From Hydractinia symbiolongicarpus (lineage: Eukaryota > Cnidaria > Hydrozoa > Anthoathecata > Hydractiniidae), in NCBI RefSeq assembly GCF_029227915.1, contig NC_079885.1, positions 17,931,001 through 17,995,000 on the forward strand: 64,000 bases of DNA, read 5' to 3'. The translations under genes were made by a program, and so were the position numbers. The notes under the pieces were generated by a model. The model saw nothing but the letters and a program-made list of their open reading frames with translations. It was not told the DNA's origin and did not search any database. Shown in pieces: positions 36,334-48,300 of the stretch (position 1 is the first letter of the stretch; every line of letters starts with the position of its first letter).

Positions 36334-39300
36334 CTTAAGAAAAACAAATTACAAAATAATTGTAATATGAGAGGCAGTTAAATATTGAATCAAGACAACT
36401 GAAAAAAAAAAGAAGAAAACAGCAACTCATAGCATGCAGAGAGGTCGCGTCACGATATTTGATCTGAGAGGCCTAAGATAGGTAACAAAAGTTAAAAAAT
36501 AAAATGTCGGACACCATAGTTGAGCGTGCTTATTATTTTTTCACGGTTGTAGCGAAGTGGAGATCCGTGTTTCAAATCCAAGCTTCTGTGCGACTACGCT
36601 CTTCGCAGTTTTGGGAGTTTAGAACACAGTGTAAGTGACTCACGAAATTTGCTATGCGGAAACCATGGACAGACGCTGAGCTATATTTGAATGCGTCTAT
36701 TTTACAGAATTTATTTTCATCGAATAGACCATGATTTCTCAAAGAACTACACGACGAAGTCAGATTGACCAAGTCAAATTACAGATTTTTTAGTTTTAAA
36801 ATTTTCCCCCACAATATATCGTCGAATAATCAGCAGTAATTTACTCAGTGCTTGTTGCTCTTTTCTTTAGCTAGTGCAGCTTTGTGGCACCATAAAAGCT
36901 AGTGCAGCTTTGTTGCACCATAAAAGCTAGTGCAGCTTTGTTGTACCATAAAAAGCTAGTGCAGCTTTGTCGCACCATAAAAAGCTAGTGCAGCTTTGTC
37001 GCACCATAAAAAGCTAGTGCAGCTTTGTCGCACCATAAAAGCTAGTGCAGCTTTGTCGCACCATAAAAAGCTAGTGCAGCTTTGTCGCACCATAAAAGCT
37101 AGTGCAGCTTTGTCGCACCATAAAAAGCTAGTGCAGCTTTGTCGCACCATAAAAAGCTAGTGCAGCTTTGTCGCACCATAAAAGCTAGTGCAGCTTTGTC
37201 GCACCATAAAAAGCTAGTGCAGCTTTGTCGCACCATAAAAGCTAGTGCAGCTTTGTCGCACCATAAAAAGCTAGTGCAGCTTTGTCGCACCATAAAAAGC
37301 TAGTGCAGCTTTGTCGCACCATAAAAGCTAGTGCAGCTTTGTTGCACCATAAAAGTACAATTAATATAATTAATATATATGTTATATTATATATAAAAAA
37401 CTGCTACTGTGCTAGAGGTACATGTGGTGTGAATTGGATTGAAATGTAAGATGTCTCTCCTGAAAATTACTCATGGATCGTTTAATCAATCCCATTCTAT
37501 GTTCGGCGAAAGTGCTGGAAAACAGTGTGCATGTTGTAGCTTGTAGCTATGCAGTTTCTTTTTCAACTAGAGTAAAGTCCCCAGGTAATTGGAATGTTAA
37601 TGATATTGATTTTATCATTACAGAAGCAGATAAACTATACAAATCTCTCAATAAAAACACATACCTTACGGTACCTGATCTACCAAACAGTGTGCCTATA
37701 TTTGGATCTAATGTTACAATTACTTATTTAGATAAAGAATATGGTCTTTTAAGTAGCTATTCTATTCCGCGCTTTTTGTCAAATTTGAATAACTCAATTG
37801 GAGACGGGTTACTTTTTTTCGTGAAATTTATTTGTTGTGCGATACTCCCTAAAAAGAACTGTGTCTACTTGTTTGATTCTCATAGCAGAAATAACTGCAG
37901 TCAGCCAACACCTGATGGTTTTTCTTTTTTAATGAAATTCCAAAGAAAGAGAGATTTAGAAATATACCTTCATACAACCTACATTGATCTAAAGACAGTT
38001 GATGAGTCATATGAATTACAATACATAAGTATTGATTCAGATGAAGAAGTAAGTCTTTCTCGACTATCTAACAAAGTCAATAGAGAAAAGAGTCGTTTAC
38101 GCATGGCAACGGAAGCCAACAAGGAAAAATGTAAAATAAGACATGCAACTGATGTCAACAAGGAGAAAGCTAAAAAGCAGCATGCAACGGAGGAGAATAA
38201 GCAAAAAGCTAAAAAACAGCAAGCAACAGAACACAACAGGGAGCAATCTAGAAAACGAAAAGAAACTGTTTCCAATAAGGAGAAAGCAAATACATATAAC
38301 AATGCTGATGCTAAGCGCAAACAAAAAAGTGCTAAAACAATAAATGATTGCATTTTAAATTTCCAGAAAGCTATTCAGAATGGCCCCTACTATGTCTGCA
38401 TAGTTTGTAATAGGAGCCTTTACAAGAAAATTATTTAGCAAAAACAATTATGAAGTAAGTTTATACTATGTGTTTACAGATGTTCTATGCTTTGATTCTC
38501 ATGCTTACATTTGCATAACTTGCGATAAGTATTTAAAAAAAGCTGAGATACCCCCGCAGGCTGTTTGGAATAAGTTAAATATTGTTGATCTTCTAATGAA
38601 ATTCAATGTTTAAACAGACTTGAGCAAATTCTGATTTCAAAAAGAATATTATTTAAAAAAAATAGCTGTTATGCCTAAAGGTCAACAACAAAAGATAAAA
38701 GGTGCTATTTGCAATGTTCCTATTCAAGTAGAAGCCGTTAATAACTGTCTTCCTCAGGGTATAGATAGTAGTGGTGTAATGTTTGTTAAACTGAAGAGAA
38801 AATTGGCTTATCGAGGCCATGTTGTGTTTCAAAGTGTACGTCCTGAGCTTTTAAACGAAGCCCTACAATATTTGAAAAATTTTAATTCCTTTTACTCAGA
38901 TGTGCTGATAAGAATGGATAATATAACCCAGGAATTTTTAAGTTTATGTGATACAGATGCTATGGTTGACACAAATGAATTTTCAGTAACAGTTGACATT
39001 GATGATGACAATTTAGAAGCTGAAAACCCCCCTAGGTATGAATTGTGCAAGTAGCGATGAAATGTGTGTTATACCAAATTTCCAAAATCCAGATGATGAG
39101 GTTTTAGATATTGCTCCTGGTGAGAATAAACAACCACAATCTTTTTTTTCTGACCAATACTGTGAGGAGCTTGCATTTCCCTTTTTATTTCCCACTGGAA
39201 AATTTGTGTTATAAGGTTGCTAGACCAGTGTACTTGACAGCAACAAAATATTTCAACCAGCGTTTGTTAAATTTTTCCCAGCGCTTTTCTTCAAATGCTG

Positions 39301-42300
39301 ATTATATATTTTTTGCTCATTATGTAATGCCACAGTCAAATTTGTTTAATCAAATAAATATTGCAACGAAAAAGGTAAAGGGCACAATAACGGCTGGGCA
39401 GTTGCAAATTAATTTTCATGAAACAGTTCATTCTTTTATTTGTAAGGTCAAGGTTACCAATTTATGAACTCTATTAAAGGAACACCTGCTTATTGGAAAC
39501 ATTTTCTTTACGATGTTTTAGCAATGGTTAAACAGTTATCATACTTCATCATACTCCATCATACTTCCTTACTCTGTCATGTGCAGATTTGAGATGGGAT
39601 GAACTGGTAGTGATAATAGGAAAATTGAATAACATTGATGTTAGCAGTAACGAATTGGATTATTTTAGACGTTGTAGTATTCTTAATCAAAACCCAGTTT
39701 TAACTGCAAGGCACTTTCAATACAGAGTAGAGAATTTCTTTAGAGAAATTTTGCTTCATAAGAGTAGTCCTATTGGCCAAGTAGCTAATTATGCTATTAA
39801 AGTCGAATTTCAGTTTAGAGGTTCACCCCACATCCATGCTTTTCTTTGGTTGTTAGATTCACCAACTCTTACAAACGAAACCACAGACAGTTACACATCT
39901 TTTGTTGATAATACAATACGTGCAGACCTCCCTGATCCATTAATTGAGCCTGAATTACACAACCTTGTCTCTCAATATCAAATCCACTTTCATTCAAATT
40001 CTTGTCGCAAATACAAGAACATTCCATGTCGTTTTAATTATGGACGTTTCTTTACTGATCGAACAGTTATAGCCAGTCCATTACCAGAGAATATGTCTGA
40101 TTCTGAAAAATTGAGTTTATTATCAGAAAGAACTAAAGTATTAAAGAAAGTCAAATTATTTATCGATGAAAACTTAGACCCTAGTAAGCCTAACTACTTG
40201 AGCGACAGCTGCAAGTCCATACCAAAGATTTTATTGGAACTTCACATATCAGAAGTTGACTATTATAGGGTTTTAGCAATATCTCCAAATCAAGACTTTG
40301 AAATATACTATCATCGACCACCAAATTCATGTTTTGTAAATAATTACTTTGCAGCAGGACTTTTAGCTTGGAAAGCCAATTTGGACTTGCAGCCTGTGTT
40401 CAATTATTATAAAGCAGTGTCATATATGTGTTCTTATTTCTCTAAATCGGAAAATGAGTCATCTCTTGCAATGAAAAAGGCAGCTGAAGAGTCTGAAAAT
40501 TTAAACTTGCCAGATCGTATGAGAAAATTAGCCTTAGCATTTTTATCACACCGCCAATGTTCATTACAGGAAGCTGTTTATCAGGTATTGCCAGAGTTAT
40601 GGTTACGTAAATGTTTCCCAGGAATTGTGTTTGCTAATACAAATTTGCCTGATAAAAGATACAGAGTTTGTAAATCTGAAGAAGAATTAGAAGAATTGCC
40701 TCCAGATAGTACAGATGTTTTTAAGCGCAATAGTTTAGATCGATACATGGATCGACCCAATGTTACATTTAAGCGTGGTCAATATTATATGATTGACAAT
40801 TTATGTTTTGCTGAATTTCTTGCGTATTATGTGCTGGACACAAGTAAAAAGCTTGGCATAGTAAATGATTATCAACCAGAGGTTCTTTTAGATGATGATG
40901 AAATTTGTAATCCCTTATTGCGTTTACCTAAGTCTGTTCCTCTGATGTCTTCCAAAGAAAAATTGAAACGGAGAAATAAAAAGCGTGTTGTCCGTTATCA
41001 TACTCCTATTCCAGTTAATAAAGCGGAAGAGTATGCCCACCATTTGTTGATGTTATTTTATCCCTTCAGAAAGGAATCTGATTTACTTAGCGAAGTTGGA
41101 AATTCTTATGTTGGTAAACTTAATGATCCTGAGGTTCTGAGCATTGTTAATGAGAACAAGGCTAGATTTGAACCATGGGGTGATATGGTAAATAATGTTT
41201 TAATGAATGCTGATTTTTCACCTCGAACTGATCAATTTGCGCAACAAGAGAATGACAATGTTGAGGAAAATGTAGTTAGGGATAATGAATATCAAGGTGA
41301 ACAAGCTCAAGGTTTAAATGCTGCAGCTTCTTCGAATGCAGGGCACACATCAACACAGATTAATTTAATGTCAGATGATAGTATTAATGAATTAATACTT
41401 AGTTTAAATGAAAAACAACGTTTTCTTTTTGACGTAATTAATAGATGGGCCCGAAGGGATGTTAAAAATTTATCAGCTGAAGAAGTTACAGAAAATCCTC
41501 CTTTGCATTTATTTGTTACAGGTGGCGCAGGAACAGGCAAATCCCATTTGATCAAAACTATAAGTGCATCAGTTTCAAAAACTTTATGTTATAGGTCTTC
41601 ATGCATTGAAAAACCAAATTTGCTTTTGCTTGCACAGGTGTTGCAGCGGTGAATATCAATGGAACCACAATACATTCAGCTTTAGGAATTTCTGTAGAGT
41701 CTCGTGGGTTAACCCTTCACAAGCTTCCAGATAAAAAGAGATGTAAATTAAGGCAAGAGCTATCAGATGTTAAAGGTATCATTATTGATGAAATATCTAT
41801 GGTATCCAATAAGTTACTGTTGTATGTGCATCAAAGGTTAATAGAAATATTTGGATGTGTTTCTGATTTTTCAAAACCATTTGCTGGCTTAACAATAATT
41901 TTAGTGGGTGATTTGCATCAATTACCCCCCGTAATGCAAAAACCAATTTATGCAGAATTCAGCGATGAATTGTATAACATTTATCCACTATGGCGAAACT
42001 TTCAGATGTGTGAATTGACTGAAGTTATGAGACAACAGGGTGATACTGTTCTAATTGACCTACTAAATAATGTTAGGCTAGGAACTCTATCTTCACAGGA
42101 TGAACATCTCATCCGTTCACGATTCATTGATGAAAGTAGTAAACACTACCCAATAAATGCATTGCATATTTATGCAGAAAATGAGCCAGCTAGAGTTCAT
42201 AATGCAAGATTGTTAAATAGTTTAAACAGCGCTTTGGTAACAATAGATGCCATTGATCAAGTTCCGAAAGAAGTCCCTTCTCATGTTTATGAAAGAATTC

Positions 42301-45300
42301 AAAACTTAAGCCAATCAAGAACTGGTGGATTAGTTTTCCAGTTATCTTTAAAGATAGGTGCTAAGGCAATGTTGACATCTAATATTGACATTCCTGATAA
42401 GCTAATAAATGGTCAAATTGGTACAATAGTCCATGTTGTAGCGCAAAATGATTCAATTAAAACCATTTATGTTGAATTTGACAATCTAAATGTTGGAACA
42501 AATAAAATACGTTCAGACAGACTTGCACAACAATTAAATGCAGTACCAATTGATTGAGTGACTACCGAAATAAGAACAAACGAGAAAAACTGTCCTCTCC
42601 GGTCATTAAACGTACCCAATTTTCTTTAATGTTATCATGGGCTTGTACTGTACACAAAGTTCAAGGTCTAAGTTTACAAGAGGTTGTCATTAGTTTTAAT
42701 TTGCTGAAACAGAGATCATTCAATAATGGACAGATGTATGTAGCTCTCAGCCGTGTAACGTCTTTGCAAGGGCTCCACTTAATAGGGGTGTTTAAGTCCA
42801 GTGCCATCAATGTTGACGACAAAGCTAAAAAAGAATATCAGTATTTAAGAGAAAATCAAAGTTTAAGTTTTACAACAGATTTGGTGGCAAAGGAATCCGA
42901 ACATAGCATATTGTCTTTAGTTGTTTGTAATGTAAGATCATTGCGTAAGCATTGCAAAGATTTATCTTGTGATAAAACACTTTCATCTAGTGATATTATT
43001 CTCTGCACTGAAACGCAACTAAAAAATACTGAAAATTTAACAGATATCATGATTGATGGTTTTAAATTGACGTGTAAGAATGATAATGAACACAGATTTT
43101 CTAGCTTAGCAATGTATTACAAAAACAAAATTGAATTACTAGATCATTTCAAAATTAATGGTTTTTCTGTTTTAGAAGTTTTAAATAGCCATAATCTTCC
43201 ATTGAAAATTAAAATATTGTTATTGTACAAAATATGCTAGTTGGACAATTTTTAGAAACTCTAGGCTACCTTTCTGTGTCTATGAACATTGATATTGTTG
43301 TTGGTGATTTTAATCTAAAACCAAATACACTGCTAGAACAAACGCTTAATGGTTATGAACAGGTTGTTTCAGAACCAACGCATTTAGGGGGGTCGATACT
43401 AGATCATGTATACATAAAAAAATCGTTATTAGAACAGTTTCTTGTTTATGTGAGTGTAAAAAGTTTGTTCTTTACTGACCATGAGGCCATTACAATTTGT
43501 CTTAGAAATAAATAAATTTACAAGATTCTGGGGGAGGGTGTTGTGGGATGGTTTTGAGTTTAGGTTTTGCACTGACAATTACATAGGGCTTAAAATAATG
43601 GGCGGTTGTCACTGCAAAGAAGAGGCTTTTCAGAGCATTTTTAGTCCACAAGATGGCCTCGCCTTTTTAGAAATGCTCTGAAAAGTGAAATGCTCTGAAA
43701 AGTCTTTTCTCTACAGTGATGACGTCCTGTTATTTTAATAAGCCCTGAAGTAGTCAAGTAAGGATTCGAAATAAATAATATGATGTGATTGTGGAAATAA
43801 GAGTGAGTGTCTGCTCAACACTTTTTGAGACATTGATTTCAAAGCACCTTTTTGTTTTACCACCACCTACAATGAGAGGCTACTTACTTTATATGTGTAG
43901 AGATATGCATGGCATTGATAAAAATAATGCTAATGTTGATTTTATTTTGTGATACTGTATAGTTCATTGTAATGTTTATTCTCTTTCTAATTTAAAGTAA
44001 GTAATAAGCCTTCTAATTGTTTTTACAATAATTATGTATTTTTCGTTTATAAAACTCTCGATAACTAGAACTCTGAAGGAGTATTTGGGTTATTGAGAGG
44101 GAGTTGCACTGTGGGACCATCCATTTAGTACGTACGCATCTAAGTGGGGAGGGGATCTGATAAATGCGTACATCTATTGTTTGAATGACATCACTTCTAA
44201 TATTTTCTGCGTACTATGGGGGGAGGGTTTTTTTTGCGTATATACTTTGTGGATGCTCCTTATATTAAATTGCTTTTTAGTATATGTATTTGAATGTTAT
44301 TAGAAAATCTTTGTAGAAATTCTCCAACGATATACAAATCTAATAGACAATTGAAATAATAATAACATTCACTTCGAAATGGCAATAGACTTTTAACTCA
44401 CGTATCTCAAAGAATTGGATAACGAAACTTAAAACTGAAATCCACTTTGAAATAAATGTTGCTGGTTTTCAAATTGAAACTGTTGAAATTGTCAAATTGA
44501 AAGTGCTGTTTCGAATTAAAAGATTTTTTTATATGGATATACCTACACAATGTTGTCATTGGATAACCATACCTTACACAAAGCAATGTTTCCTGTAAGT
44601 ATACCATATACTTCACCAATTCGCGAAATATAAAAAATCCCAAAATTTCGATTCACAAAATTTTTTCTCCCAACAATTTATTCCTTTAAAATGCCACATT
44701 TTTGTCAAAAAGTTGATTTTGGAAAATACTTTTAATGAAATGGCTTTGAAAACAATGAAAATTTTGAAAAAGCTGTTTCCGCTCTTAATATAGCTTAGTT
44801 TAAAGTTTATGTAGTTTGCAAAATACAGGTATGTGTTTTGTATAGGTTATAAAAAAATTTGTAATGACACCCATTTTCTTAATAAATTATTATAAGGCCA
44901 AGACAAAAAGCTAGTGAACGAATTATATAAAATTTCGGCAGATTACGATGTTTTAATCAGAAGTTATAGCCCTGTCAGCCCAGAGAACTTGGGAACAAAA
45001 ACAGCTTTTTTAAAAGCCTATATGAACCCATTGTTTTCAATTTGGAATCCCTCAAATCTTATTATTTGCTTCTTTTGTTTATTTCTCACCCCCGGATATG
45101 CGTATATGCGTATATATTCTCTTTTTCTCGTTTGTTGAATAATTTATCAAAATAAGTTTAAAAACGATTGCTTTTACTTTTTTAGAGTTAAAGATATGTT
45201 TAATCAATAATACAAAAACAAGTATTCCAGCTCTGTGTGATAGCTAAACGAAGCCACCATCTTCATAATTCTACCTGCCAAGTGGTTTGTGTATTGTTTC

Positions 45301-48300
45301 ATTGATACCTGGTGAAGAAGGTCTATGTGATATTTATTATAGTAGAAGATGTCATTAAGACGACAACCCTTCGTTTTATTTCGTGAGTTGATGAAAAGAG
45401 AAATTTACCGCAGCAATTTTATACAAAATAAACGTACTCGGGAGTAAAATATAAAGCATACACTACTTCCATATAATTTATTTACTGGAAATCAGACTGT
45501 TTTGTCTGGCAATTTTTCCTATGCCAAATTCAATTAAAGCTCAAGGAAATGCAAGAGAAAGGAATCGGCAAGGAGTCTGTTCTCACTGTTTTATTTTCAT
45601 GTTTAAATTTTATTCTTACGAAAACCTATGAACAATTGTAATTGCGCTTTCTTTTGTTAAATCTATGAAAGCTAAAATCCGCACAACACATGTTTTGATC
45701 CCTTCACCTGATTTGATGTAGATAATGACAGTTGCCATAAATACCCTAGAATCATGGATAGACGCCAGTGTCTGTATGCGGATAAGGCGTTTGGAATTAG
45801 AATTAGAATTCACCTGTAAGATTAATATATTAGAGCGTTTATATTCACGAATAATCGATTCTACTCTATACATTCAAAAAAATAATTTAGCCTTGCCTTG
45901 CGATTACTAATATTCTTTTTCCATAAAAAGGCTAAGTGTTGAGTAACTTGTAGAAAGATCATAAAATAGCTGCTCAAAGTCAGAACGTTGGAGGGTGTTT
46001 TTGTTCTGGCTTTATTGAGAAAAATTTGATTGGCTTATTTTAAAATTAATATTTTTCGGGATTAATTTAGTCGCGAATTTATATTTGCGACTGCCAGCCA
46101 TTCCAGACTGTACTTTACGGATCTTATTTCAGCGATTTGGGGGCAAAACCGGAACAATTTAATGTCCGCTAAAACTTATGCCCTTAAGATAAGATAATAA
46201 TACTCATGTCACTAAAGAACTCTGGAAAGTTATTATGAAACGGGATGCCTCGCAATGGATTGATTTCAGACACAATACAATAATATTCCTAGTCAAAGAT
46301 TTCCGTCTCTCCTATACGCATGGATATAAAGCTGGTTCTTCGCGCGAGACAAAAAAATCCTGGGAGCTAGAGGCAGGTTTAATAATACTTTAATGAGATC
46401 AAATTTCGCGGTAATTCAATTTCATTGAGATTTTGGCTTTATTCGGCAAATTACGCGAAATTTTATCCTTTCAAAAATGCAAGAAGAAGGGACCATCTGC
46501 GAAATTTAGCGTCACCAAAGTTTTAATTTGCTGTACGATCTAAAAAGATAGCGTTATTTCAGTGGAAAACAACAAACAGGGCTTTTCGAATGAGAAAAAA
46601 TGCTACTAAAGTAAAACTTCATAAAACGCGAAATTAAATCCCCGCGAAATATTTATGGATAATTTATCCGCGAAATTAAATCCCCGCGAAATATTTAAAT
46701 TTCGCAGAAGAGTTCATCCGCGAAGTTTTATCCCATTAAAGACCAACCTCTTCCCCAGGGCTTTTTCTCTCGAAATTTCACTCGTTATCTACAGTCTCGC
46801 CCTTGTTTTCCGCTGGGTCATCTCAGGGCGTGGTTCCGCAGTCACATAACTATAACAGGGTGTTACTTATGTAATTAGATATTTGCACTGATCAATTCTT
46901 TACGAAAAAAAAATACTGTTTTACAAAAAAATGTCATCAGAAAGTTATTTTATTATTTAATTCTCATTCCATTTTTATAAAATCAGGCTATGGATATTCG
47001 TTTTTTTAAAAACATTTCTCCATACCTTCTCACACTGCCCCCTTCATTGCATTCTCTACCCCCCACGACGAAGTAGCCAGATTGCTGGCTCTGTGCCACG
47101 TTTTTACCCTTTCAAAAATGGACTCCAGCAAGAAAAGCAGTCAAAGTGGGAAAAGAGGGGCAAAAGACTTCTCCTCCAGTAGTAAAGACTCCTCCTCCAG
47201 TAGTAAAGACTCCTCCTCCAGTAGTAAAGACTCCTCCTCCAGTAGTTCGAGCGACGGTACGTTTAATCTTTTTTGATTTTATTATAAATTTCCCATATTA
47301 CAAGACTATTGTCTTTACCAAAAAAAACCTGTTCAAATTACCTCACGCCACCACCCACGTGTTTTGTTGCTCCACACGAGTTCTTAAAAATGACGTATGT
47401 CATTACTACTTTTTTAGTTTATTTCTGATAGATTTTAGCTGCTTAGTTTTTACCTTGCTTCGATTGTTTTTTTTCCTAAGAATCTGCTTTTAGAAAACTT
47501 TGCAAAAACAAAAACTTAAGCAAGGGGGTTTAAGGATGTTAATTTCCTGGGATGAGGTATATTATAAAAGGTGTTAGTAAAAATCAGCTTGACTTTTTCC
47601 CAAATTTGGAACCAGTGAATCAGTTACCTTTTTCTTCTTAAATTCAGGTGCCTTGACATGTTACCTCCATGATCTCAGTCCAGTCAAAAAGGCAAGAAAT
47701 AGCAGTGTTGGTTATTACAATTTCACTGTCCAAACTGATGAAACTGTTCACCGTGGTGTGTCATTTCGTCTCCACCATACCTAAAGAAGTCCTTGCATTT
47801 TCCCATAAAAAGTGTTTCAATCAGCCAGAAGGTATATAAATGTCCTTGGTGTTTTACTCAAATTGAAGAATCTACGCTTGGATAAGATTTTTTTCGTTGC
47901 GCCAAATGTAAAAATAGTACAAAATTTTTTTCGTTGTCATCAAATGTTACGATCCAGTTAATAACGAATGAAGGACAAGAAGTGGTTATGTATAGCACTC
48001 AGCTTAACCAATATCTCCTAGCGAAAAGGGAAAGTGTTGAAGTTGACGATGAAGACCAAGTATGCAAGGTTTTGCTGTTGGATGAAAAATCTGTGATTTC
48101 TGTTAATCACTGTAATGTTGTCATTGACTTCTAAACTTTAAATATAAACATTGCTTTTAAATTTTGATGCACTGCAAGCTTTGAAATTACCTATTGTACA
48201 CCACATATGTAGTACATTCTGTATAGTTGCTAGATATGAACTGGAAGTTATAGATACACAGAAAGATCAGTTATTTCAAGTCTTGCAGTGCATATGCATG

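Larger units (their letters stand above)
37451..43515 (+). mobile_element. Helentron (Helitron with protease, Rep, helicase and endonuclease)
   Basis: Coding pieces follow the Helentron order over 6 kb: OTU/tegument-like cysteine protease, Cys pairs, Helitron Rep (HUH and two-Tyr), PIF1-type helicase and a C-terminal APE-like endonuclease. The endonuclease separates Helentrons from canonical Helitrons. It is a rolling-circle DNA transposon lying antisense in a PLC-gamma intron. Nearly all catalytic motifs survive, but at least five frameshifts or stops break it. Termini are not certain: the 27/28-bp array (left) and the hairpin at 43626-43702 (right) are candidates for its ends. Confidence 0.9.
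43703..47117. other. Intronic stretch without genes
   Basis: Contains a MITE at 44113-44260, a pogo-like terminal motif just before it, and a CGCGAAAT-rich repeat near 46600-46740. The short frames, including 44914-45138, match nothing I recognise. Confidence 0.5.

Noticed and set aside
43481-43681. 66-codon frame after the Helentron
   Set aside because: Overlaps the end of the endonuclease frame and the hairpin; no conserved sequence.
44914-45138. 74-codon plus-strand frame in the large PLC-gamma intron
   Set aside because: No recognisable domain; the hydrophobic end looks like translated AT-rich DNA.
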